Positions 7,871-15,884 of a DNA stretch of 45,259 bases are shown piece by piece. Position 1 is the first letter of the stretch. Each line of letters opens with the position of its first letter. The notes under the pieces were generated by a model. It made no database searches. It was not told the DNA's origin and saw only the letters and a list, made by a program, of their open reading frames with translations. This DNA comes from Candidatus Heimdallarchaeota archaeon. GTDB lineage: Archaea; Asgardarchaeota; Heimdallarchaeia; Heimdallarchaeales; Heimdallarchaeaceae. The stretch covers positions 1 through 45,259 of the forward strand of contig JAAFKI010000067.1 of the NCBI GenBank assembly GCA_021399345.1, written 5' to 3'. Position numbers and translations under genes: made by a program.

Positions 7871-7888
7871 TGAATCAGCTTCTACAAC

Positions 7889-8521
7889 TTATTCCTTCGC
7901 AATAATATCTCGCCATGATTCAAGAATATGAACAAACCCTTTTGCACCTGCATCTACCACATTAGCTTCTTTTAAAACATCTAACATTTCCTTAGTTCTT
8001 CTTAGGCAATCCCAACTGGTTTCGACTAGAAGATTGATAAAGTCTATCCAATTGATTTCAGGATTTTGTGTTATAAGTTCAACAGCTTTTTCTGTAACTT
8101 CTTTCATAACAGTCAAAATTGTCCCTTCAGTTGGGTTAAGAACAGATTCATAAGCAAATTCTGTTCCATCCTTAAGAGCTTCTGTGAAAGTAGCTGGAGT
8201 GACTTCTTTAGCAGTATCCAGATAATCAACAACACCTATAAGAAATTGAGAATAAATAACACCAGAATTACCTTTAGCTCCGACAAAGCTTCCCTTGCTA
8301 ATAGCTTGGAAAATCTTCTCACCATTTCCATCATCAATTAAGTTCACTTCATCAACAATAGCTCGTAAGGTGTAATAAATGTTAGAGCCAGTATCTCCAT
8401 CAGGAATTGGAAAAACATTAATCGCGTTGATATTTTCTTTTTCTTTGGCAATTTGCTCGTGACTTTCTATCATCATATCTTTGAAAAGAATTGGTTTAAG
8501 CGAATGAACTTTTCCTAGCAT
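7889..8521 (-). CDS. Stand-alone DhaL/FakA-N-type kinase domain
   Basis: The 210-residue protein is the DhaL-type ATP-binding domain found at the N-terminus of bacterial fatty acid kinase FakA and in dihydroxyacetone kinases. Key motifs: NVFPIPDGDTGSN with the Mg-binding aspartates D41 and D43, GAKGNSGVIYSQ, NPTEGTILTVMKE and VVDAGAKGF. The order and spacing match FakA rather than DhaL of glycerol metabolism. FakA is normally about 550 residues; the rest of FakA is absent and does not follow, since the next gene is an NTPase. It may pair with a separately encoded partner or phosphorylate something else. Confidence 0.87.
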   Translation of the reverse strand: MLGKVHSLKPILFKDMMIESHEQIAKEKENINAINVFPIPDGDTGSNIYYTLRAIVDEVNLIDDGNGEKIFQAISKGSFVGAKGNSGVIYSQFLIGVVDYLDTAKEVTPATFTEALKDGTEFAYESVLNPTEGTILTVMKEVTEKAVELITQNPEINWIDFINLLVETSWDCLRRTKEMLDVLKEANVVDAGAKGFVHILESWRDIIAKE

Positions 8522-8632
8522 AGACTCACTTTATTCTGATTCTAATTGTATTCTTTCTTCTTTGTTTAAAAAGCTTATTTTACGAAGGGAGAATAAAAAA
8601 GAGTCCTATCGTCAATTTTAAGAACAATACTT

Positions 8633-9853
8633 TTGGCAGTGTGGTTATTAAGGGTGAACTATTTGGTAGAGGAAGGTCACTGGGGTATTTACAAAAACAT
8701 AGAAAATATGCCTTTGGAAAGGTTTGATTCATTTAGAACTATAATTAATGAATTCAACACTAAAGTAGGTCATATTACACAATTTTCTCTTATTAGAGGA
8801 AATAGACCATTTGAACATAGTAATGATAAAGACGAAAGTTTTCATTCACCTAAGGATGATTCTTTCTGTAAAGTAGTTGAAGGTACTCTTCCTGCTGTTC
8901 TTCTATCAAAGGATTCAGAAAAAGTTGAAGACGCCCTTAGTATAAATTCTGTTAAATCAAAATTAACTGATTACAGAGCTATTTCCATAGTCAACTTGTT
9001 TACGCCTATGGCAAGGGTTCTCTATGATAATGTTCAACAAATAACTTCTATTCGAGATAAGAGCGTAGGGATTGGATTAGTACATCTGCTTACAAACCAT
9101 TATGATACACTTTCAGAAGTACCTATCAAGGAAGTTGAAAAACTTCTACTCACTACAAGGTTAGCACAGAAGAATTCAATTTCTGAACTTAAGTCTAAAT
9201 ATAATACAGAAAAACTAACTTTGCTTCATTTCTTTAACATTGGTGAAGAAGCAGGAGCTAGCATATGTCATTTACATTCACAGACCTACATTTATGCAAA
9301 TGAAATTGGACATGGATGGACATCTCTTGGCTTTCTAAGTGTTCCAGGCTTTCATAAGAAGCTAAAAAATAATATTAATTATTGTCTTGCTTGCGAGCTA
9401 TCAAAAGGAGATAAAAAAATCATAGATCCTATAGGACAAGATTTGCTTCTCAAAGAGAGAACAGTATTTGAAAATGATGATTGGTTAGTTGTAACAGCCT
9501 TTTCACCAGAAAGAGATGGTCAACTTAGAATATTTCCTAAAAGACACGTTTCACAATTTATCTATTTAGATGATAAACAAATAGCTGATTTAGCAGAGGC
9601 TATGGTCATTGCTAACAAAGCTCTTGACAACTTCATTAGAGGTACTAACCCAAGTATGCATTTATTGCAAGACAGAAATATTCTTTTCAGACAAGATAAT
9701 GTTGGATATGAATCGGGAATGCATTTAATCATAGATATTATTCCTATACAAAGAATTGGTGGAGCAGAAATTATGGAAACTTACAGAATAGCAACAATGT
9801 TTCCAGAAGATGTAGCTGCTATAATGAAGGAAAGCTTAAAAGATATCAAATAA
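8633..9853 (+). CDS. GalT-like nucleotidyltransferase (HIT superfamily)
   Basis: A 406-residue homologue of galactose-1-phosphate uridylyltransferase. The catalytic signature H-x-H-x-Q appears as HLHSQ (residues 213-217), where the second histidine would carry the nucleotidyl group. A C-x2-C (251/254) could bind metal, and the C-terminal half repeats a HIT-like fold (DGQLRIFPKRHVSQF, GMHLIIDIIPIQRIGG). It is immediately followed by GH57 and glycogen synthase genes, so a sugar-1-phosphate/nucleotide-sugar exchange or ADP-glucose phosphorylase role in glycogen metabolism fits. The start is uncertain: TTG at 8633, GTG at 8639 or GTG at 8654. Donor nucleotide is unknown. Confidence 0.8.
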   Translation: MAVWLLRVNYLVEEGHWGIYKNIENMPLERFDSFRTIINEFNTKVGHITQFSLIRGNRPFEHSNDKDESFHSPKDDSFCKVVEGTLPAVLLSKDSEKVEDALSINSVKSKLTDYRAISIVNLFTPMARVLYDNVQQITSIRDKSVGIGLVHLLTNHYDTLSEVPIKEVEKLLLTTRLAQKNSISELKSKYNTEKLTLLHFFNIGEEAGASICHLHSQTYIYANEIGHGWTSLGFLSVPGFHKKLKNNINYCLACELSKGDKKIIDPIGQDLLLKERTVFENDDWLVVTAFSPERDGQLRIFPKRHVSQFIYLDDKQIADLAEAMVIANKALDNFIRGTNPSMHLLQDRNILFRQDNVGYESGMHLIIDIIPIQRIGGAEIMETYRIATMFPEDVAAIMKESLKDIK

Positions 9854-9875
9854 GCACAATATTGGGGTAACAACC

Positions 9876-11018
9876 ATGGAGAATAGAGAGTCTGTAACAG
9901 CAGTTTTCATTTTACATGCTTACCAACCAATTACACAAAAAAGAGAGATTCTAGATAGAATCATTACTAATTGTTATATTCCCTTCTTCGAGAATCTGCT
10001 AAAAAATAAGAACACTAAAATTACACTAAATATTACTGGATGTCTTTTGGAAAAATTAGCTGTAGATTATCCAGATGTTTTAGTGTTAATTGAGAAAGCG
10101 ATATTAGCTAATCAAATAGAAATAATGGGTTCAGCTTTCTACCATCCGATTTTACCTATGACTTCTATTGATAATCAAAAATATCAAATTGGGAAGCAGA
10201 AGGATTATATTCGAAATATCTTAGGTTTGAATACAAGAGTTTTCTTTCCTCCTGAATTAGCTGTATCTGAAGATATCATTCCACAGATTATAGAGAAGAA
10301 TTATGATATTATTGTAGTTCCAGAAAATAGTTATTACCAATTAATAGGAGGGAATTATGTCTTAGAAAATGGAAAATCCATTTTAACGATCAAGAGAGAT
10401 AAAGAAATTAGTAACAAAATTTCCTTTAATCATTTCAAAAGAGATGTTACTTCAGGATTAAGGGAACTTCAAATAAAATATAAAATGAGAGATTATCCAA
10501 TAGTTTTAGCTATGGACTTAGAAACGTTTGGTGAACACCATGACGAATACTATGATTTTTTCTTTGAGTTAGCAGCTATGGTAGAAACAGTCACATTATC
10601 CAAATGTGCTGCAAACTATCCTATAACTCGTGTAATTTCAAATATTACATCTTCTTCATGGTCAACTTCTGAAGAGGATTTGGAAGATGATATCCCTTAC
10701 CCACTTTGGGATCATCCTGCAAACCCTGTCCATCAGCTGCAACATACTCATCTGAGATTACTGGATCAAATAAAGCAATATCTGGCAAGTGGAGATTGGC
10801 TAGATGACTATCATGCTGCGCAGTATTCATGCCAGTTCTGGTGGGCATCTCGATATAGTTGGGGACCTGAATTAATTCATACTGGTCTAAAATATCAGCG
10901 AAATACTTTAGGTAAAATGATTGAGGATTTATCAGAGGATTCGCAACAAATAATTTTTAACCTATCAAATGACATAATTAAAAGAATAGTAGACATTGTA
11001 GCAAAAATAGAGGAATAA
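9876..11018 (+). CDS. GH57 glycoside hydrolase (amylase/glucanotransferase type)
   Basis: This 380-residue GH57 catalytic domain acts on alpha-glucans. Conserved regions in order: HAYQP (residues 14-18), NITGCLLE, GSAFYHPILP (85-94), FFPPELAVSE with candidate nucleophile E127, and MDLETFGEHH with candidate acid D214. No signal peptide, so it acts on intracellular glycogen. It follows the GalT-like gene by 22 bases and ends 2 bases before glgA, indicating one operon. It could be an alpha-amylase, a 4-alpha-glucanotransferase or a debranching-type enzyme; the sequence alone does not decide. Confidence 0.9.
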   Translation: MENRESVTAVFILHAYQPITQKREILDRIITNCYIPFFENLLKNKNTKITLNITGCLLEKLAVDYPDVLVLIEKAILANQIEIMGSAFYHPILPMTSIDNQKYQIGKQKDYIRNILGLNTRVFFPPELAVSEDIIPQIIEKNYDIIVVPENSYYQLIGGNYVLENGKSILTIKRDKEISNKISFNHFKRDVTSGLRELQIKYKMRDYPIVLAMDLETFGEHHDEYYDFFFELAAMVETVTLSKCAANYPITRVISNITSSSWSTSEEDLEDDIPYPLWDHPANPVHQLQHTHLRLLDQIKQYLASGDWLDDYHAAQYSCQFWWASRYSWGPELIHTGLKYQRNTLGKMIEDLSEDSQQIIFNLSNDIIKRIVDIVAKIEE

Positions 11019-11020
11019 AA

Positions 11021-12493
11021 ATGAAGATAGTATTTGTATCTGCTGAAGTTGTACCTTATTCAAAAACAGGTGGATTAGGAGACGTTTCATCTGCAATACC
11101 AAAAGCAATGGAACAACTTGGACATAATGTAACCATATTCACACCTTTGTACAAAAGTATAGATGTTAAAAAGCATAATATCAAATTAGTTAAGAAAGAT
11201 CTTTTAGCACCTATTGGTGATAAAGTAGAAGTTGTTTTCGATTTATATGAAACTACTCATCCCGATAGTGAAATCTCAGTCTATTTCATAAAAAACACTT
11301 ATCTTTATCGCGATGGCATATATGTTGGTGAGGACGGTGAGGATTACCCAGACAGTCCCATTAGATTCATCAGTTTTATGAAATCAATATTTACAGCTTT
11401 AGAGCTACTAGAAGCACCTATCGACATATTCCATGTAAATGACTGGCATTCTGGATTATTACCTTTCTTCTTAAAGACTGAGTATGGTGAACACAATTTA
11501 TTCAAAAGTTCTAAATCGGTTTTTACCATCCATAATATTGGGTATCAAGGAGTATATGGTTTTGAGACAATTGAAGATGTTAACATTCCTGAAATATATC
11601 TGGATGATGACCTTTTAGGTTTCCATGGTCTCATAAATTTCATGAAAGCTGGAATCGTTTATACTGATGTTCTCACCACTGTAAGTTCAAAATATGCTGA
11701 AGAGATTCAAACTAAGCAATTTGGATATGGGTTGGAGAAGATAATTCAAACAAGAAAAGATGATCTTTATGGAATTGTTCATGGAATTGATCTTGCTGTA
11801 TGGAATCCAAAAACCGATGAATTAATTCCGAAAAAATATGATTCTAGGAACCTGAAGGGGAAAGAAGATTGCAAGAATTATCTCCAAGATAAGCTTAATC
11901 TAAATGTATCTGATAAACCCATGTTAGGTATAATTACAAGATTAGCAACTCAAAAAGGATTGGATTTAATCTTAAAGAAGTTCACTAAAATTATGGATCT
12001 TGGTGTTCAGTTCGTTCTACTAGGAACAGGAGATCCAAAATTAGAGAAGAGCTTCAAAAATAAAGAAAAGAAATACCCTCAAGATTGTTCAATTAACATT
12101 GAATTTGATAACAGATTAGCACATCAAATTGAAGCAGCTTCAGATTTCTTTCTAATGCCAAGTAAATACGAACCATGTGGGTTGAATCAACTGTACTCCA
12201 TGCTCTATGGAGCTGTTCCAATAGTCAGGAAAACAGGAGGATTAGCAGATACAGTTCAAGATTATAACGAAGAAACAGGAGAAGGATCAGGTTTTGTATT
12301 TGAAAGAATCAATGCTGATCGTTTCTTTGAAGCAGTAGAAAGAGGAGTAAAACTCTATAAAGAAGACAAAGGAAAGTTTACAAAGTTGCAGAAGAACATA
12401 ATGAACAAAGACTTTTCTTGGAAAAATGCAGCTAAGCAATGGCAAAAAGTCTATTTGAAAGCAAAAATTAAGAAAATGAAAAAGATTATCTAA
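11021..12493 (+). CDS. glgA: Glycogen synthase (GT5)
   Basis: This GT5 enzyme extends alpha-1,4-glucan from ADP- or UDP-glucose in the cytosol. The N-terminal K15-TGGLGD loop binds the nucleotide sugar, followed by FHVNDWHSGLLPFF and VFTIHNIGYQG. The C-terminal Rossmann domain has the donor-binding signature KYEPCGLNQLYSM and GAVPIVRKTGGLADTV. At 490 residues it is normal for bacterial-type GlgA. The start is 2 bases after the upstream GH57 stop; it converges with the branching enzyme with a 4-base overlap. Family identity is certain; preference for ADP- over UDP-glucose is inferred. Confidence 0.96.
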   Translation: MKIVFVSAEVVPYSKTGGLGDVSSAIPKAMEQLGHNVTIFTPLYKSIDVKKHNIKLVKKDLLAPIGDKVEVVFDLYETTHPDSEISVYFIKNTYLYRDGIYVGEDGEDYPDSPIRFISFMKSIFTALELLEAPIDIFHVNDWHSGLLPFFLKTEYGEHNLFKSSKSVFTIHNIGYQGVYGFETIEDVNIPEIYLDDDLLGFHGLINFMKAGIVYTDVLTTVSSKYAEEIQTKQFGYGLEKIIQTRKDDLYGIVHGIDLAVWNPKTDELIPKKYDSRNLKGKEDCKNYLQDKLNLNVSDKPMLGIITRLATQKGLDLILKKFTKIMDLGVQFVLLGTGDPKLEKSFKNKEKKYPQDCSINIEFDNRLAHQIEAASDFFLMPSKYEPCGLNQLYSMLYGAVPIVRKTGGLADTVQDYNEETGEGSGFVFERINADRFFEAVERGVKLYKEDKGKFTKLQKNIMNKDFSWKNAAKQWQKVYLKAKIKKMKKII

Positions 12494-14214
12494 GGAAGCT
12501 CAAACCATTTATAGACATCCTGTTCCCAAGCGATACTATCTTCCTTCTCTATTTTTTCAAGCAATTGATATTCAGTAGTAGACAAACTTTCAGTTTTACA
12601 TTTCTTAAAAAGAACTAATAATTTTTTGAAATGCTCATAGTGTGTTGTAATTCTATGTTCTGCATAGTCACGAGCTGCCCAAGTCGATATAAGAAACTCC
12701 CAGTCTGAAGAGGATAGTAAGAATAACTCTCTACCTAATTGATTAATAAGCCTTTTAGCAACATCAAATAGAGGGTAGTTAGTGTTTTTGAATTCCTCAA
12801 TTGCTTCCAGATAAAGATCTTCTACTTCGTAAATATATTTCCAGCACCACTTAGTGTTATCATTCAGCCAAATCCAATGAAAATTCCCTTCTCCCCACGA
12901 TCCCTCAGGTAGAGAGACAAATGTTTCTTTATCAGGTGGATACAATTTTAGATAATTCTTACTAGTCGTAGTTTCTATTTCATCATCATTGTAAACATGT
13001 TTGAGTACTCTTTCTAGAAACCCGATCCCCTCCATCCACCAATGTCCGAACAGCTCAAAATCATACGGACTTACAAGAATTCCTGGTTCTTTTGTGTTAT
13101 TGTAATTTTCTATAAGAGTTTCTTTAGTTATTTTGAAGAAATGTTCAGAATTTTCATCCAATCTCTCAACTGTTTTTTGGTCATTATAGATTTCCTTGTT
13201 ACCTAAATCTACATCCTTACCAGTAGTTCGCCAATATCTGTTTCCACTTGGAAAATGCTTTTTGTGAAATTCTAAGTAATATTCATCACCTGGGAAACCA
13301 ATATCTCCTGACCAAACCATTACTCCAGTCTTTGTATCTCTTGTAAAGAAATTGATTTCATTATCATATTCTTTAGAATCTTCAACAATATACGGTCTGT
13401 AAGGTGTTAGATCATATCCTTGAATCTCCGGTTTTTCTTTTTCAAATTGATTCCAAAGTAATTTCAATGCATCAAATCTATCAAGATAAGCTCCTATTCC
13501 CTTTCCACCTTTCAGCAGAGGTGTATCAACGAGGAAGTATTTGACATTGTTTTTCTGTAGATAATAGTCTACACCCTTTCGATCTATAACTTCTCCTGTA
13601 ACTGGATTTTTCCATTTATAACCAGGTCTATAAGCTAATTCAGGAAGCCAAAAACCTTGAGAATCATTTCCTCCATATCGATGTTTGTAAATGCTTTGCC
13701 CTGCTTTGATTTGAGCGTTAACAGTTTCTTCTTTTCCAAGAAGCGGAAGATATCCATGAGTTAGACCACTAGTGATAATCTCTATGACTTCTTTATCTTG
13801 AAGATGTCTATAACCATCAGTTAGGTTTCGGTTGAATCTTTCAACGAATTGCTGTCTTACGGAAGAGTAGTAGTTTGCCCATCTTTCTGCAAGATGTGCT
13901 AAATCACTTTCACCTATCCAATTAAAATGATCCTTATCTTTATAACTAGTATCAATCCTATCATTAAGATAATTCTCAAAACCCGCTTTGAATCTAGGAT
14001 GAGCCAATTGTTCAGTTAAAACCGGAGTTAAACCAATGGTTAGCAGATTTGAGAATCCTTCATTTTCACTTAGATTGGATAACATAGAAAGTGTGGGTGT
14101 ATAAGTTTCAGCTGCTGCTTCATATAACCACACCTCTCCATGGGGCCAAACTCCTTGTTCTAAGACAAAGGGTAAGTGCCCATGTAGAACAAAATTGAGA
14201 TATCCTTTGGTCAT
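12490..14214 (-). CDS. GH57 glycogen branching enzyme
   Basis: The 574-residue protein has the archaeal/thermophile branching-enzyme layout. The GH57 barrel begins with LHGHLPFV (H11, H13), carries the nucleophile in FWLPE (E192) followed by LAYRPGYKW, and the acid in SPYDFELFGHWW (D385). A DUF1957-type C-terminal helical domain contains SWGEGNFHWIW and SSSDWEFLISTWAARDYAEHR. It transfers alpha-1,4 chains to make alpha-1,6 branches. Its gene converges with glgA. The upstream start region is followed on the same strand by the phosphohexomutase-like pair, so all may be one glycogen locus. Confidence 0.93.
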   Translation of the reverse strand: MTKGYLNFVLHGHLPFVLEQGVWPHGEVWLYEAAAETYTPTLSMLSNLSENEGFSNLLTIGLTPVLTEQLAHPRFKAGFENYLNDRIDTSYKDKDHFNWIGESDLAHLAERWANYYSSVRQQFVERFNRNLTDGYRHLQDKEVIEIITSGLTHGYLPLLGKEETVNAQIKAGQSIYKHRYGGNDSQGFWLPELAYRPGYKWKNPVTGEVIDRKGVDYYLQKNNVKYFLVDTPLLKGGKGIGAYLDRFDALKLLWNQFEKEKPEIQGYDLTPYRPYIVEDSKEYDNEINFFTRDTKTGVMVWSGDIGFPGDEYYLEFHKKHFPSGNRYWRTTGKDVDLGNKEIYNDQKTVERLDENSEHFFKITKETLIENYNNTKEPGILVSPYDFELFGHWWMEGIGFLERVLKHVYNDDEIETTTSKNYLKLYPPDKETFVSLPEGSWGEGNFHWIWLNDNTKWCWKYIYEVEDLYLEAIEEFKNTNYPLFDVAKRLINQLGRELFLLSSSDWEFLISTWAARDYAEHRITTHYEHFKKLLVLFKKCKTESLSTTEYQLLEKIEKEDSIAWEQDVYKWFELP

Positions 14215-14275
14215 TAAGAACTACTAAAAATACTCATTCTTTAATTTTGTTGAACAAAGGTAATTTTTGAAGGAC

Positions 14276-14416
14276 TCACAATAGGTTATGTGGATAATGT
14301 TGCCGAATGTTTAGTATAATTCCACAACTCATACAGAACTTTTCTCTTTTAGCTATTGGTCTCCCACACTTTAAACATACATTAATCTTATCTACTTCAT
14401 TTCTTACCTTTTTCAT
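14276..14416 (-). CDS. 46-residue zinc-ribbon protein
   Basis: A short ORF of 46 residues, starting with ATG at 14416, reads KKVRNEVDKINVCLKCGRP, then two more cysteines in KFCMSCG: C14-x2-C17 and C28-x2-C31, a textbook zinc ribbon with an 10-residue spacer. It starts 8 bases after the stop of the phosphohexomutase-like gene. An in-frame TTG at 14428 overlaps that stop (TTGA), so translation is likely coupled. Many archaeal proteins carry such a ribbon as a C-terminal domain, so it may be a detached domain of its neighbour. The cysteine pattern is clear; whether it is expressed is not. Confidence 0.62.
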   Translation of the reverse strand: MKKVRNEVDKINVCLKCGRPIAKREKFCMSCGIILNIRQHYPHNLL

Positions 14417-14424
14417 CTTATTTT

Positions 14425-15816
14425 TCAAGATAACTCACCATCAAGTGTTTCAACCATTTGATATGTTTCATTCATTATTCTTTCTCTATCTTCGCTATTC
14501 TCAGCACAGACTTTTATTATGATTCTACTCGGTATAATAGTGCTGAAGATATGGCTCCATTGTCTGTCACCATGAATGATCTTAACACCGTTTAATGTAT
14601 TTATTCTCATGTTTAGACTATCATCCTCATAAATTTTTTTTAAGAACAATTCTGGGTTCGAAACAAGTGAATAAGATTTCTCTTCGAATATCTCTTTATT
14701 GCATATATCTCGTTCTTCTACAAAGGTGGAAATATACTTGTGCCTTTCATCTCTTGCAAAAGATAACAAAAGTAAGAGAGTTGACATAAAGGGTTCAGAT
14801 TCATTAGAAATCGTTGGGTGAATGTAATTACCTTGTTCATTAGCACCAAACATTGCTCTGTGAAACTGTATTGTTTTGGCAAGTTCTCCAGGAAAATCAT
14901 TCGAAAAGATTACCTCTATCCCATTGTCTTTGAGCCATGTTTCAAGAGGCCATAATGTATGAGATAGAACAACTTTCCCTTTCTTTCTTCCAATCATCTT
15001 GTTCTGGAGAAGAATTGTTACAATTATACAAGGATCTATCATTCTACCATGTTCGTCTAGGTAAAGAGCTCTTGAACCGCTAGGATCAAATGCTATCCCT
15101 AAATCACCATTTGCTGCCACGATTGTCCTAGATAATATTGATAGTGATATTGGACTAGGTAAGGATTCAGGTATTCCTTCTGGTTTGAAAGCATTTAATG
15201 TAAGTACATTGCATCCTTGCTCAGCTAGAATATTCGGAAAAACTTCTGCCATTGGTCCAAAGGCACAATCTACAACAACTGAATAATTCTGCTGTTTCAA
15301 AATTTCTGTTCCTACAGCAGAACTAATAGCTGCTCTATAGAGATCATTAGCTTGTTTTACAGATAAAATATCAGCTATTTTTTGAGGTTGAGATCTTTGA
15401 ATTTTTATTTGAGAAACTTTGTTTTTTGAAAAAATATCAGGAAAGGGAATTTCGACACCTGTTTGATCAAAAATTCTTATGTTGATCTTATTTGATGTTC
15501 TATGTGCAGCTGCTAGATGAATTCCCGCATGAGCACTAAAACGTCTAAGAGCAAATTGAACGACAGGTAGAGAACTAGCATGCAGATCAAAAACAGTTGT
15601 TCCTACACTAATCAAACCAGAACTAAATGCTCTGCTAATCATTCTAGTATCTTTTCGAAAATCTCTTGCAGAAACAACAACTGCTTCCTCTCCTCCCAGA
15701 TAACTTCCTAACAACGCTCCGAGAGTAGCAGCTCTTTCAGGAGACAATTCACTAGCTGTCCCTGAAAGCCTGTTCTTACGGATTAAATCGGAAAAATCAT
15801 GATTATCTGCAGTCAT
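14425..15816 (-). CDS. Phosphohexomutase homologue lacking active-site residues
   Basis: 463 residues with the four-domain layout of phosphoglucomutase/phosphomannomutase (RLSGTASELSPERAATLGALLG, then GIHLAAAH, then AANGDLGIAFDPSGSR, then FGANEQGNYI). Every catalytic loop is altered. The phosphoserine motif TASHNP is AAAHRT (102-107), so the serine is alanine. The metal loop DGDGDR is DPSGSR (244-249). The sugar loop GE(E/Q)SGH is GANEQGN. The C-terminal RPSGTEP loop is not recognisable. It therefore should not work as a classical mutase. It may be a regulatory or structural pseudoenzyme of glycogen or sugar-phosphate metabolism, given its place beside the branching enzyme. Confidence 0.82.
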   Translation of the reverse strand: MTADNHDFSDLIRKNRLSGTASELSPERAATLGALLGSYLGGEEAVVVSARDFRKDTRMISRAFSSGLISVGTTVFDLHASSLPVVQFALRRFSAHAGIHLAAAHRTSNKINIRIFDQTGVEIPFPDIFSKNKVSQIKIQRSQPQKIADILSVKQANDLYRAAISSAVGTEILKQQNYSVVVDCAFGPMAEVFPNILAEQGCNVLTLNAFKPEGIPESLPSPISLSILSRTIVAANGDLGIAFDPSGSRALYLDEHGRMIDPCIIVTILLQNKMIGRKKGKVVLSHTLWPLETWLKDNGIEVIFSNDFPGELAKTIQFHRAMFGANEQGNYIHPTISNESEPFMSTLLLLLSFARDERHKYISTFVEERDICNKEIFEEKSYSLVSNPELFLKKIYEDDSLNMRINTLNGVKIIHGDRQWSHIFSTIIPSRIIIKVCAENSEDRERIMNETYQMVETLDGELS

Positions 15817-15884
15817 TCAATAAAAATATGATTCTATGTTTTTTAAATGTGTTTGAGAAAAAAGATAAATAAAAGAGAATTTGA

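Noticed and set aside
14425..14428. Stop-codon readthrough (UGA as selenocysteine) joining the mutase-like gene to the zinc ribbon.
   Set aside because: The ribbon is in a different frame, and a second in-frame TGA follows three codons after the first.
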